In this document: one piece after another, positions 51,629 to 60,630 of the stretch
Numbering within the stretch: position 1 is the first letter of the stretch
Layout of the letters: every line of letters starts with the position of its first letter
Assembly (NCBI GenBank): GCA_023395595.1
Contig: JAEWYO010000036.1
Span: 4,319-68,318 of the forward strand
Origin: Bacillota bacterium
GTDB lineage: Bacteria; Bacillota; Clostridia; Christensenellales; CAG-138
Reading direction: 5' to 3'
Length of the DNA stretch: 64,000 nucleotides
Made by a program: the position numbers and the translations under genes
Notes under the pieces: model-generated
What the model saw: only the letters and a program-made list of their open reading frames with translations
Told to the model about the DNA's origin: nothing
Database searches by the model: none

Positions 51629-52570
51629 ATGAAGAAGATCTTCAAAACCTTCGAGGCAGAGATGCGGCAGATTACCGAGCCCGAAAAGGACTGCTGGATC
51701 TCGCTCGTCAAACCGACGGAGAAGGAACTTGCCGAGGTAGCGGAACAGTATTGCATCGAGCCGGACGACCTCAGGGCCGCGCTGGACGAAGAAGAACGTT
51801 CCCGCATCGAGCTGGAAGACAACTACACACTCATTCTCGTAGACATCCCCGCCGTGGAAAAAAGCAAGGGCAAGGACATCTACACCACGGAGCCTCTGGG
51901 CATTATCCTCGCAAAGGACGCAATCATCACCGTCTGTCTCGAAGAAACACCCGTGCTCTACGCCCTCAAGCAAAAGCACGCAAACGAACTGCGCACGCAT
52001 ATGCGCACACGATTCGTTCTGCAAATCCTCTATCGCAACGCCTCGCTCTATCTGCAATATCTGCGCGTGATCAACAAACTCAGCGACAAGATTGAGCAGA
52101 AGCTGCATGGTTCCACCGAGAACCGCGAGCTTATCGAGCTGCTGGAACTCGAAAAGAGCCTTGTCTACTTCACCACGTCCCTGCGCTCCAACGAGGTTGT
52201 GCTCGAAAAGCTCCTCAAGAGCGACCGTGTGAAGAAGTATCCGGAGGATGAAGACCTGCTGGAAGACGTCATCGTTGAAAACCGCCAGGCAATCGAGATG
52301 GCGAATATCTACAGCGGCATCCTGAGCGGCATGATGGACGCATTTGCCTCCGTCATCTCCAACAACCTCAACATCGTGATGAAATTCCTCGCGGTGATGA
52401 CGATTGTGCTCTCGGTTCCGACGATTATCTTCGCGGCCTATGGCATGAACGTAGCCCCAGAAGGTATGCCGTTTGCGAACAGCCCGTTCGGATTTTTGAT
52501 CATCGTGCTGCTTTCGTTTGTGGTGTCCATCGCCGTCGCCGTCTATTTCTTCAAAAAGAAAATGTTCTGA
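51629..52570 (+). CDS. corA: CorA family magnesium/divalent cation transporter
   Basis: A 313-residue protein with a large N-terminal cytoplasmic domain rich in helices and two C-terminal membrane helices. The signature YGMN at the end of the first helix (near 274-277) is present, followed by a PFANSP loop. CorA forms pentameric Mg2+ channels. The leader carries two stems that could control translation. A strong terminator follows. Confidence 0.93.
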   Translation: MKKIFKTFEAEMRQITEPEKDCWISLVKPTEKELAEVAEQYCIEPDDLRAALDEEERSRIELEDNYTLILVDIPAVEKSKGKDIYTTEPLGIILAKDAIITVCLEETPVLYALKQKHANELRTHMRTRFVLQILYRNASLYLQYLRVINKLSDKIEQKLHGSTENRELIELLELEKSLVYFTTSLRSNEVVLEKLLKSDRVKKYPEDEDLLEDVIVENRQAIEMANIYSGILSGMMDAFASVISNNLNIVMKFLAVMTIVLSVPTIIFAAYGMNVAPEGMPFANSPFGFLIIVLLSFVVSIAVAVYFFKKKMF

Positions 52571-52603
52571 TCACCCCCGGCGCACAGTTGCCAGCAACCG
52601 TAT

Positions 52604-52656
52604 AAAAAAAAGTAAAACGCCTACGGCATTGCGCCGCTAGGTTTTTTACTTTTTTG
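52604..52656. terminator. Bidirectional terminator between corA and the MBOAT gene
   Basis: Long stem AAAAAAGTAAAAC.CCTA.CGGC / GCCG.TAGG.TTTTTTACTTTTTT with A-tract and T-tract arms. Confidence 0.88.
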
Positions 52657-52692
52657 GGTTTTATGTATGCTGCTTTTGTGTTGATTGCGCGG

Positions 52693-54111
52693 CTAAAACT
52701 GGAAATAGATGAACGCCGTGTCTCCGGCATAGAAGAACATCAGCGTGAGCAGGATCGCCAGAATCAGAATCACTTTGTTCCAGAATTTGCTCAAATCCAG
52801 CAGCGGATAGAACCCATGCCTGCGGTTTTGGATGGCTCCAATGGCGGTTGCAATCACGATGACTCCCGCAAAAAGGAACGTGAAGACATAGTAGTACTGT
52901 ATGCCGCCAGCGCCGGTGACGATGCGCGAAAGGATCGTGATCGCATCCGGAAACGACTGGGCACGGAAAAAGACCCAGCACAAGCAGGTGAACAGATACG
53001 TTGCAATCACCGATACAATCGAGGCAACCCGCTTAAGCCAAGGACGCTGAATATGGATGCCGCGCCGGTCACTTTGCTCCCGAAATGACTTGTGCACCAC
53101 CAGCGCACCGCCATGCAGCGCGCCCCAGAAGACCATCTGCCAGTTGGCCCCGTGCCAAAGCCCGCCAAGAAGCATCGTGAGCATCAGATTGATCTTGGTG
53201 CGCACCTTTCCTTTGCGGTTGCCGCCGAGGGGAATATAGAGATAGTCCCGCAACCATGTGGAGAGGCTGATGTGCCAGCGCTGCCAGAGTTCGGTGGGGT
53301 TTTGGGAGAGATACGGCATGTCGAAGTTTTTGCAGAGATCGTAGCCAAACGTTTTTGCCGTACCGATTGCCATATCCGAATAGCCGGAAAAATCGCAATA
53401 GATCTGAATGGAATACGCGACCACGGCGAGAAACAGCGAAAGCCCGCTGTAGCTGGCCGGTGAGGCAAACACCGCGTCCACGCAGACGGCGAGGCGATCC
53501 GCAATCACGACCTTTTTTATCAAGCCAAAAAGGAAGATTTGCAACCCTTCGACGAGGTTCTCGCGGTTCATCGGGCGGTCTTCGTCCAGTTGGGGTAAAA
53601 AATCGCTTGCGCGGACGATCGGCCCCGCAACCAGCTGCGGGAAAAACGAAATATACAGCGAGATGTTCAAGAACCTATCGCACGCCTTGAGCTGTTTACG
53701 ATAGACATCGATCAGGTAGCTCAGCGCCTGAAATGTGTAAAACGAGATGCCCACAGGCAAGATGATGTTGAGCGTGCCGAGATTTTGAATCCCGAAAAGT
53801 TGCGCGAACGACTCGACAAAGAAGTTGAAATACTTGAAGAAGCCGAGAATCGCAAGCGAGATCGAAACGCCAATAAGCATAAAAGCTTTCGCGCGTTTTT
53901 GGTCGGTTGCGCGCGCAATCTGCTTGGCGAGGATATAGCTGATGTACGTCTGCAAGATCAGCAGCAACAGGAATCGAACGTCCCAGTAGCCATAGAATAG
54001 ATAACTGGCAATCAGCAGCACAATATGCTTTTGCTCTCTGGTCTTGCTCAGCTTGCTGCCCAGATAGGAACCCGCAAAGAGCAGCAGAAATGCCATAGAT
54101 ACGAATGACAT
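52693..54111 (-). CDS. MBOAT family O-acyltransferase (AlgI/DltB-like)
   Basis: A 472-residue integral membrane protein with about eleven hydrophobic segments. MBOAT landmarks are LPVGISFYTFQALSYLIDVYR near 122-142, CDFSGYSDMAIG near 231-242, and LGGLWHGANWQMVFWGALHG near 309-328 with the catalytic histidine. It transfers acetyl groups to an exported polysaccharide, together with the SGNH protein encoded just upstream, with which it overlaps by one base. Confidence 0.92.
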   Translation of the reverse strand: MSFVSMAFLLLFAGSYLGSKLSKTREQKHIVLLIASYLFYGYWDVRFLLLLILQTYISYILAKQIARATDQKRAKAFMLIGVSISLAILGFFKYFNFFVESFAQLFGIQNLGTLNIILPVGISFYTFQALSYLIDVYRKQLKACDRFLNISLYISFFPQLVAGPIVRASDFLPQLDEDRPMNRENLVEGLQIFLFGLIKKVVIADRLAVCVDAVFASPASYSGLSLFLAVVAYSIQIYCDFSGYSDMAIGTAKTFGYDLCKNFDMPYLSQNPTELWQRWHISLSTWLRDYLYIPLGGNRKGKVRTKINLMLTMLLGGLWHGANWQMVFWGALHGGALVVHKSFREQSDRRGIHIQRPWLKRVASIVSVIATYLFTCLCWVFFRAQSFPDAITILSRIVTGAGGIQYYYVFTFLFAGVIVIATAIGAIQNRRHGFYPLLDLSKFWNKVILILAILLTLMFFYAGDTAFIYFQF

Positions 54112-55223
54112 CAGTTCTTCTCCTCTACTTGCAGTTCCGTGAGCGCCTGATAAAACGCTTCCGCGACGATCCGGTGCCCGGTCTTGTTCAGGTGACCACT
54201 CACAAACGTCGTGTTATCAAAGCCGTAGGGCACGGAATAGTCCTTCGCATACGCTTGCAAGAACGCATCTCCCGTGTCCAGAAAGACGATGCCGTTGCGC
54301 GTACAAGCCGCACGGTAGTCCTCATAATACCGCATATCGCGATCGATCGTGATGCTGCCGTCCGGCTGAATGACAACGCCCGGATGATACAGCAAAAGGA
54401 TTGGTTTGTCGGTTTGCGAGCGAATCAGCGCAAGCGCCTGGTTCAATGCCGCAGCATAGCCCTGCTGGGCGGCGTTTGGCGCGCCCGGAGCGACCGTCCC
54501 GGTTTGTTCCGCGCTGCTCTCGGGCGCAAAAAGCTTGTTGATCTGCGCCGTGAGTCGGTCGATTCCGAAGGCACCCTGCATGCCAAAGTTCATCGAATCA
54601 AACTGCTGCCGTAAGAGCGAAACCAGCGGTGCCGAGAGCAGGATGTTGTTTCGGATGCGCCGCGCAGGGCTCAACGAAGCATCCAGCGCCTCGCCCGTGC
54701 TCGCCGGATCAAACCGCGCCTGATCCAGCGCACCAAGAATCTCGTCGGTCGAAAGCTCCATCTGCGACATCTCGATCAAGACTGCCTCCGCATTCGGAAA
54801 CTCCTCCATCGCCGCCTGGAATCCTTCGATGATGCGCGGCAGCGTCTGCCCTGCGGTGCCGAGGTTATAGACCGTGCGCACGGTTGGATCGATCCTGTCG
54901 TTGAGCACAGAGACCATGTTGTCCTTCTGCATCACCTGCAAAGCTTCCGCGTGGGACGAACCCATCAGCAGAATATAGTGCTCCGAGAGCGGTAAGTCGT
55001 CGTTGTTGAGATAGCCCTTTGCGTCCACATGGTTGATGCCATAGCCTTCCGAAGCACGCACGATGCTGCTGTTCGGGGTGCGGATGCTGGTGGAGTACGC
55101 ATTCTCACGCTGAATGGAACCCGCTCCGCTGCGATAGAAAAACGAAATGCCGTTGGCAATCAGGAGCGCGACGAGCAGCGCAAGCCCCCACGATAGGATT
55201 GCTTGTCCTGTCTTTCTGGTCAA
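54111..55223 (-). CDS. SGNH hydrolase-fold acetyltransferase partner (AlgX/AlgJ-like)
   Basis: A 370-residue protein, TTG start preceded by AGGAGG. A single N-terminal membrane anchor (7-27) is followed by an extracytoplasmic SGNH domain: GSSHAEA near 88-94 with the candidate nucleophile Ser, NLGTAGQT near 120, LLYHPG near 270, and FVSGHLNKTGH near 345-355 as the terminal histidine block. In alginate-type systems such proteins pass the acetyl group from MBOAT to the polymer. A low-complexity acidic/Ala insert lies at about 225-245. Confidence 0.82.
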   Translation of the reverse strand: MTRKTGQAILSWGLALLVALLIANGISFFYRSGAGSIQRENAYSTSIRTPNSSIVRASEGYGINHVDAKGYLNNDDLPLSEHYILLMGSSHAEALQVMQKDNMVSVLNDRIDPTVRTVYNLGTAGQTLPRIIEGFQAAMEEFPNAEAVLIEMSQMELSTDEILGALDQARFDPASTGEALDASLSPARRIRNNILLSAPLVSLLRQQFDSMNFGMQGAFGIDRLTAQINKLFAPESSAEQTGTVAPGAPNAAQQGYAAALNQALALIRSQTDKPILLLYHPGVVIQPDGSITIDRDMRYYEDYRAACTRNGIVFLDTGDAFLQAYAKDYSVPYGFDNTTFVSGHLNKTGHRIVAEAFYQALTELQVEEKN

Positions 55224-55681
55224 AGCACGGCCTCCTTTGCGCGATCAAATCGCGCGGATGTTGTCGAAATATGAAACATTCAATAGAAAGGTTGCGTCGA
55301 ATACAAGTGTTTCGATTGCATGCGGATTCCATCAATCACGCGGATGAACCTCGAAGCGAATGGTATCGCGGCACACAATCGTTTTGATTGTAGCGGCGAA
55401 CAGAAGCTTCGTCAAGCGCAAACGCTCGGCGCAATGGAACAATGCGTGTTGGATTGTTTCCCCGCTGTGCCCAAACAAAAAACTGACGGCGATGGATCAA
55501 CCGCTGTCAGCTTTGAGACAGTCTTTTGCGAAAAATCGATGTGTCGATCATTGCTGGAGGATTGAATGGAGTTTCTGCCCTCGCGTTTGCTTTTCTTAGA
55601 GGATTGAAACGCGGTTCCTGCCCTCATGCTTGCTTTTCTTAGAGGATTGAAACGAGATTCCTACCCTCGCGTTTCCTTTTC
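55224..55681. other. Intergenic region with tandem repeats
   Basis: About 460 bp. The left part should hold the SGNH gene promoter. The right part is taken by the tandem repeats of the GGDEF gene end (55557-55727). No gene recognised. Confidence 0.65.
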
Positions 55682-55727
55682 CTAGAGGATCGAAACGCGG
55701 TTCCTGCCCTCATGCTTGCTTTGATAG
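55557..55727. repeat. Tandem ~43-bp repeat copying the 3' end of the GGDEF gene
   Basis: Units beginning with GAGGATTGAA or GAGGATCGAA occur at 55557, 55599, 55642 and 55685 (spacing 42, 43, 43). The fourth is the true gene end, whose TAG stop is at 55682-55684. On the minus strand each copy carries codons for SKHEGRNRVSIL-like sequence and its stop, so the last 14 codons or so are repeated three times after the stop. Copies differ by several substitutions. Confidence 0.95.
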
Positions 55728-56581
55728 AGTGCCTTGTCCGCGCGCTGAATCAGCGTGAACGTGTTGTCCATCGGCAGCGCCATCGTGCAGCCGATGGAGA
55801 CCGTCACCCGGAGGCAGTCCGCCCCGCGCGAAAGCCCCGACTGCGCGACAAGACGGCATACCTTCTCCGCGATCATCCTGAGTTCCAGATGCGTCACCCC
55901 GCGCAGCACGGCGACAAACTCTTCCCCGCCCCAGCGGCCGATGAAGTCGTTCTTCCGCATCGCGCTTTGGAATGTTCCGGCGACCATCTTGAGCATCGCA
56001 TCGCCAATGTTGTGCCCGTAGGTGTCGTTGATGCGCTTAAAAAAGTCCAAATCGAGCATCAACACGCCAAACGGAATGCCGAGCGAGGCAAAATCACGAA
56101 ATTGATTTTCGAGGAAGGTATCGATATACCGCCGGTTTGGCAGCTGCGTGAGCTGGTCAAACAGCGCAAGCCGTTCCATCTCCTTGCGTCCGATCTCGGT
56201 GCAATCGCTCAGTTCTGCGCTGGAGAATACCTCCGTCGCGCCGATGATCTCGCCATCGATGGACAGAGGGCGAATCTTGACATCTACGCGGACGCGATGC
56301 CCGTTTTTATGGTGCAGATAGACCTGCGCGCTGCGCGGGTTGCCGTCGTGGAGGGTCGCATGCAGCGGGCAGCCATTCAGGCAGAGCTGGTTGCCCGACT
56401 CATCCACATGGTTGAGCAGATTGTCATAGCAGAACCTGCCGAGCATCTCTTCCGCGGAAAAACCGGTGATCCGTTCCGCGCCTTTGTTCCAGAACGTGAT
56501 GCCCCTGTCTTTGTCCACAAAATAAACGCCTTCGTACAGGTCGTTGAGCAGGTCTTCGCAATAGCAAAGTTCGTAATTCAT
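55682..56581 (-). CDS. PAS-GGDEF diguanylate cyclase
   Basis: A 299-residue protein. Residues about 5-120 are a PAS domain (YFVDKDRGITFWNKGAERITGFS). The GGDEF domain (about 130-299) has GGEEF at 218-222 and the inhibitory-site motif RKND at 209-212, exactly five residues upstream, so activity and product inhibition by cyclic di-GMP are expected. The ATG at 56581 has AGGA upstream; the longer frame to 56815 is not conserved. With the HD-GYP protein at 4.8-5.8 kb it provides both sides of cyclic di-GMP turnover. Confidence 0.92.
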   Translation of the reverse strand: MNYELCYCEDLLNDLYEGVYFVDKDRGITFWNKGAERITGFSAEEMLGRFCYDNLLNHVDESGNQLCLNGCPLHATLHDGNPRSAQVYLHHKNGHRVRVDVKIRPLSIDGEIIGATEVFSSAELSDCTEIGRKEMERLALFDQLTQLPNRRYIDTFLENQFRDFASLGIPFGVLMLDLDFFKRINDTYGHNIGDAMLKMVAGTFQSAMRKNDFIGRWGGEEFVAVLRGVTHLELRMIAEKVCRLVAQSGLSRGADCLRVTVSIGCTMALPMDNTFTLIQRADKALYQSKHEGRNRVSIL

Positions 56582-56794
56582 GCTGTCCTGTTGGGTTGCG
56601 CAGCGCGTGCGCAGCCGTGTTTGTAATGGAGTTTGCTGTTCGCCGGCCGCGGTTGCCGCAGAGCCATAGAAAGCAAGTTTATTCCATTGTAACAGGTTCT
56701 TTGCGTTGCCGCAACCTGGGCGAAAATCCTCTGTTTCTGCGCACAAAATCTGTACAACAATCCGCATTATGACCCGTTTTTCTGCGAAAATATG

Positions 56795-56833
56795 CAAAAA
56801 AACAACGTCCGGCATAATATCCAGACGTTGTTT
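56795..56833 (-). terminator. Terminator of the SH3-repeat gene
   Basis: On the minus strand stem AAACAACGTC/GACGTTGTTT (56833-56824 and 56809-56800) is followed by seven T residues. Confidence 0.88.
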
Positions 56834-56877
56834 GATTGAGCCATTGGCCTTGTGTTTCGTTTGCTCTGTTCCCCCGC

Positions 56878-58071
56878 CTATAGTCCCGGCGTGCCGACTG
56901 CCGTCGGCGTTGGCGTCGGCGTCGGTGTTGGTGTGGGTGTGGGTGTCGGCGTCGGTGTCGGTGTCGGCGTCGGCGTCGGTGTGGGAGTCGGTGTCGGGCT
57001 GACCGTCGGACTCACAGTCGGGCTAACCGTCGGGCTCGTGCTCGGCGATGGCGTCGGTGAAACGGCGATCAACGTGATGTATTTCGCAAACACATAGCCG
57101 GATTTCCCCGTTGTGTTGACGACCACCTGATACCAATCACCCGATTTTGCCAGAACGGTGACGGGCGTATCCTTGTCGAGCTTGCCCGCGCTGGAATAGT
57201 TCGTCCCCGGGCCGGAGCGGAAGTTGACGCCGCCTGCGTTGAGCTTACCCTGCTGGCTGCCCGCCGGCGTTGCGGTGGGTTTCGGCGTCGGTGTGGTCGG
57301 CCCCGGTGTCGCCGTCGGCGCGGTGCTGGTTACCTTGACAAAACTCGCGTAAACATAGCCGGTCTTGTTGATCGCAATCGCGGTCACTTTATACCAGTCC
57401 CCGTTCTTCTCGAGAATGGTCACGTCGTCCATGCGCTGGAGCTTGTCCACCTTTGCATAGTTGGTGCCCGGGCCGGAGCGCAGGTTGACGCTGTTTGCGG
57501 TGATTTCGCCTGCGGTGGCGGTCGTTCCGCCGGTTCCGCCCGTTCCGCCCGCTTTGTCCACCTTGGAGACAATCTTCACATAGTTCGGCGAGATATACCC
57601 CTCGTTACCCGTGGAATGCACCTTTACCTTATACCAGCCGGTCGTCGCATCCGCAGAATAAACCGTCAAGCCCGCATTTGCGGCAACGATTGCGAGACTG
57701 GTGCTCTTGCTGGTCGCCTCCTTGCGGAGGTTGACGCGGCCGGAGGTGCAGCCAAGCGCATAGGCGCTCAGGCTCGTGCCGTTCACGGTGATATATTTGC
57801 CGCTGACATAGCCGCTCTTGCCCGTGGAAGGCACATCGATGCGCAGCCATGTGCCGGTGACTTCATAAATATTGACAGCTGTATTCACGGCAAGCGTGTC
57901 CACAATCGCGTTTTTCGTACCCGCGCCTTTGCGCAGGTTGAGCTTCGTGGTGTTGACAAATCCGCTCGCCAGCGTGCTCTCCGCGTGCGCCTCACGCACC
58001 GGCACCATGCCGATGAGCAGCGCGACGCAGGCTAGCCCAGCCAATAATCGAATCCAATTCTTGTTTCGCAT
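56878..58071 (-). CDS. Secreted protein with four bacterial SH3 domains and a Thr-Pro repeat tail
   Basis: A 397-residue protein with a signal peptide (1-30, cleavage near AHA). Four SH3_3-type domains lie at about 35-95, 105-170, 190-248 and 275-335, each with an LRxGxGTxY-like core (NLRSGPGTNY, NFRSGPGTNY) and GYV ends. Gly/Thr- and Pro/Thr-rich linkers separate them. The tail from about 340 is a run of TP and SPTV units encoded by near-perfect 6-bp and 12-bp repeats. Such proteins bind cell wall peptides. GGGGAGGG precedes the ATG. Confidence 0.88.
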   Translation of the reverse strand: MRNKNWIRLLAGLACVALLIGMVPVREAHAESTLASGFVNTTKLNLRKGAGTKNAIVDTLAVNTAVNIYEVTGTWLRIDVPSTGKSGYVSGKYITVNGTSLSAYALGCTSGRVNLRKEATSKSTSLAIVAANAGLTVYSADATTGWYKVKVHSTGNEGYISPNYVKIVSKVDKAGGTGGTGGTTATAGEITANSVNLRSGPGTNYAKVDKLQRMDDVTILEKNGDWYKVTAIAINKTGYVYASFVKVTSTAPTATPGPTTPTPKPTATPAGSQQGKLNAGGVNFRSGPGTNYSSAGKLDKDTPVTVLAKSGDWYQVVVNTTGKSGYVFAKYITLIAVSPTPSPSTSPTVSPTVSPTVSPTPTPTPTPTPTPTPTPTPTPTPTPTPTPTPTAVGTPGL

Positions 58072-58104
58072 GTTGTTTCCCTCCCCGCGGTTGACCCGCG
58101 TTAG

Positions 58105-58160
58105 CGTACTAGTCGTACTAATACACTTGCATCATACGCTATCTACGGTATGATTGTCAA
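58105..58160 (-). promoter_or_regulatory. Promoter of the SH3-repeat gene with 9-bp direct repeats
   Basis: On the minus strand TTGACA (58160-58155) and TATGAT (58136-58131) are 18 bp apart. Downstream, CGTACTAGT and CGTACTAAT (plus strand 58105-58113 and 58114-58122) form a tandem direct repeat that could bind a regulator. Confidence 0.55.
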
Positions 58161-58272
58161 CGTGAAACGAGCGGATTCACAAAGCCGTCACAACTTTTTT
58201 TTGCAAAAATCGCACCAACTTTGCTTTATTCGAACGTTTGTTTTATTTTTACGCCACATCGTAACTTTTCTG

Positions 58273-58301
58273 TTTACACGTCGTAATCGCCAGATTATAA
58301 T
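58273..58301 (+). promoter_or_regulatory. Promoter of the XRE/ImmA pair
   Basis: TTTACA (58273-58278) and TATAAT (58296-58301) are 17 bp apart, just upstream of the XRE gene. Confidence 0.6.
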
Positions 58302-58319
58302 GAATACGAGGTGATTGAC

Positions 58320-58643
58320 TTGACCCTGACCGAAAAACTGGATTTGCTGCTGGAGGAAAAAAACCTCAACAAATCGCAGCTCTCCGCGCAATCCGGCCTG
58401 CCCTATACCACAATTGTGAGCCTCTATGAAAAAGGCGCCGAGAACGCAAAGCGCTCCACCCTGCTCACGCTTGCGCGGTTTTTCAATGTTTCACTCGACT
58501 ATCTGGCGGATGACGAGGTGGAAGAGCGCGGCACGCGCATCTATGCCTCCGCCGGACATTTTGACGTAGCCAAACTCACGCCGGAGGGGCGCGAGCGATA
58601 TGAGGAATACATCGAGTTTTTAGCGGATAAATTCACCAAATAG
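58320..58643 (+). CDS. XRE family HTH regulator (ImmR-like)
   Basis: A 107-residue protein with a Cro/CI-type HTH at about 5-60 (LNKSQLSAQSGLPYTTIVSLYEKG) and a short C-terminal tail. The TTG at 58320 is preferred because GAGGTGA (58308-58314) is placed six bases upstream of it; the in-frame GTG at 58311 lies inside that site. It is followed by an ImmA/IrrE-type metallopeptidase gene, which in ICEBs1-like systems cleaves its HTH partner. Confidence 0.82.
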   Translation: MTLTEKLDLLLEEKNLNKSQLSAQSGLPYTTIVSLYEKGAENAKRSTLLTLARFFNVSLDYLADDEVEERGTRIYASAGHFDVAKLTPEGRERYEEYIEFLADKFTK

Positions 58644-58730
58644 TCGCGCATTTCCCGCGCGAATCGTGCATTTACTCTCACATATTATTGGATAAAACGC
58701 GCTATGTCGCAGAACAGGAGTAAAACGGGT

Positions 58731-59204
58731 ATGGATCGCATCGAAGAACTCACCGCCGAGGCGGGCGAGCGCGGAATTGACGTGCACGAGCGCGAAATCC
58801 CCGTGCCCGGCATGTCTGCGGCGTATATCAAGACTGAAACGGGCGAACACATCATCATCCGGCAGGATGGCACGCAGGCGGAGCGCGCCTGTTGGCTGGC
58901 CGAAGAGCTTGGGCATCACTACACCGGCTCCGGCCGCCGGCTGCACTACAACGCCGCGGACGACTGGCGCGCCGAGGCAAAGGCACGCAAATGGGCGCAC
59001 GACCGCCTGCTCTCGCCGGACGCAATCCGCACCGCAGCGCGCAACACAGACGACATCTACGAAATCGCGTTTACCCTCAACGTCAGCGTGGAGTTTTTGC
59101 GCGAATCGATCGACTGGTACATGGCGCGCGGGCTTTGGTCGCCGGATGTTCCGCCGGAAGAGCCGGGCGCAGACAGCGCGTTCCGCAAGCCTGATTTGGA
59201 ATAG
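58731..59204 (+). CDS. ImmA/IrrE family metallopeptidase
   Basis: A 157-residue protein; ATG at 58731 is ten bases after AGGAG. The zinc motif reads AEELGHHYTG (57-66), in which EELGHH stands where HExxH-type peptidases have their helix; a variant form of this kind occurs in Clostridial ImmA relatives. Downstream acidic residues (AEAKARKWAHDRLL) would complete the site. It probably cuts the adjacent XRE repressor upon a stress signal. No mobile element genes are adjacent. Confidence 0.85.
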   Translation: MDRIEELTAEAGERGIDVHEREIPVPGMSAAYIKTETGEHIIIRQDGTQAERACWLAEELGHHYTGSGRRLHYNAADDWRAEAKARKWAHDRLLSPDAIRTAARNTDDIYEIAFTLNVSVEFLRESIDWYMARGLWSPDVPPEEPGADSAFRKPDLE

Positions 59205-59278
59205 TGCAATGAACGCAGACCGAATATGGCTTCCTCTGAACCCCTGCCCAATACACAAACGAACATGTAATCCGATAA

Positions 59279-59320
59279 AAAAAGAGCGACGGCAGCTTTC
59301 ACGGCACGTTCGCTCTTTTT
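59279..59320. terminator. Bidirectional terminator between immA and the GT87 gene
   Basis: Stem AAAAAGAGCG/CGCTCTTTTT (59279-59288 and 59311-59320) with a 22-base interior. The GT87 reading frame ends inside it. Confidence 0.75.
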
Positions 59321-60579
59321 GTTTCATTGGGTGTGTTCATGCTGCTCTTCTGCGGCTGTGCGGAAGATAGGTCGTCCTGCGCGACGCGATTTGAATCAGG
59401 TGTGCATAAGCCACTTCTTTTCGCGCGCAGAAACACATAGATCAGCAGCACTATCGCAACAAACGGGCTGATTTGAATTCTGCTCGCGCAGACGAGTATC
59501 CAGTTCACCATCGGCATCAGCCACAGAATCACGATGACGGCGGCATCCGTTTTGCCTGCCCCTTCCTGCATGCAATCATAGATCAACAGAATGGTTGGGA
59601 TGCTCAGCAACATCAAATCATACTCGATAAAATAGGGGATCACCACAAATATGCCCAGCACCATCGCGCTTCCGCGTAACACCACCCGGTTTGTGTTTCG
59701 AAAAATGCGTGCAATGACAACGGTCGCGGCGATGCTCACCAACGTTATGATCACATAGAGCGGCACGCCGTTGATTCCCATCAAGCGCAATGCCGTCATC
59801 AACGAGGGTTGAATGTCTGCGATGATCCACCAGTTTGCGTCAAACAGCGCGGTACCCGTCGTAAAGAGCTGATGGAAAAACGCCTGCCACGTTTCCGAGC
59901 CGTATATGGCAAGCGAAAGTAGCACCGTCAGCCCCGTAAACAGCGCGGACCAGCCAAGCACCTTCCAGTTTCGCGTCACCAGTAAAATAAGAAACGGAAA
60001 CACCGCAAGCCATGTTTTATATGCCAGCAGCCCGAACATCAGTCCGGACAAAATGGGGCTGGTTTCCATAAACCCGATTCCGGCTGCCAGCAGTGCCGTG
60101 CTGAGAAATCCATTTTGCCCCCAGCTGAAGTTGTACATCACAGCGGGAAATGACAATGCGACAAGTGAAAGACTCTTCCGCTTTGGAAGCATGGCTGCGC
60201 ACCCGAGTACGGCCAGTACCAACGTGGCAGCAAGCCAGACAAGATAGGATGCCCTAAATGGCAGCACCGAGAGGGCGGAAACGAGCGTGAGTAATAGCGT
60301 CGGCGGGTAGAGTCAATGATTATCTTCGGGTATTTCAAGCCCGGTGTCCTGTAAGATTCTGGCATTCTGACTCGGGGAATCATAGATTTGGTCTGCATCG
60401 CCAGCCAAAGCGGTCTGCCCGGCGGTATAGAGAATCCTATAATCGATTCCAAATTCAAACCCCGTCGATCGTGCTGTCTGCTTCGCTTGAACATATGCGC
60501 CCACCGTCATCACGATGTAAAGAGCAAAGATGACCAGCGAATAACGCACGAGTCTACCTGCAAGTGTTTTTTTACCCAT
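59299..60579 (-). pseudogene. GT87/DUF2029 family membrane glycosyltransferase interrupted by one in-frame TGA
   Basis: Two same-frame pieces, 60579-60313 (88 codons) and onward from the stop to 59299, join into one frame if the TGA at 60315-60313 is read through. The first piece is the family N-terminus (one membrane helix, GIDYRILYTAGQTALAGDADQIYD). The sequence around the stop reads PEDNH-stop-LYPPTLLL; related enzymes have an aromatic residue before YPP, so a tryptophan TGG changed to TGA is the simplest explanation. The remainder is an otherwise intact polytopic membrane protein. Such enzymes mannosylate lipids or polymers using polyprenyl-phosphate mannose. A sequencing error is possible. 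Confidence 0.8.
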
Positions 60580-60630
60580 CCGAAACCTGAGTCTTCCTTT
60601 GGATTTGGAACGATGATGCAGAAACCGTCG

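Noticed and set aside
55557..55727. Possible CRISPR array (GGATTGAAAC-like ends, about 43-bp period)
   Set aside because: Although GAGGATTGAAAC looks like a repeat end, the whole unit is repeated without unique spacers and corresponds to the end of the GGDEF gene; no cas genes.
56852..57097. Plus-strand frame made of Gly-Val repeats
   Set aside because: It is the antisense of the Thr-Pro repeat tail of the SH3 protein.
59299..60579. UGA read as tryptophan genome-wide
   Set aside because: Many genes in the window end in TGA at the family-appropriate length, so the code is standard; only this gene has the internal TGA.
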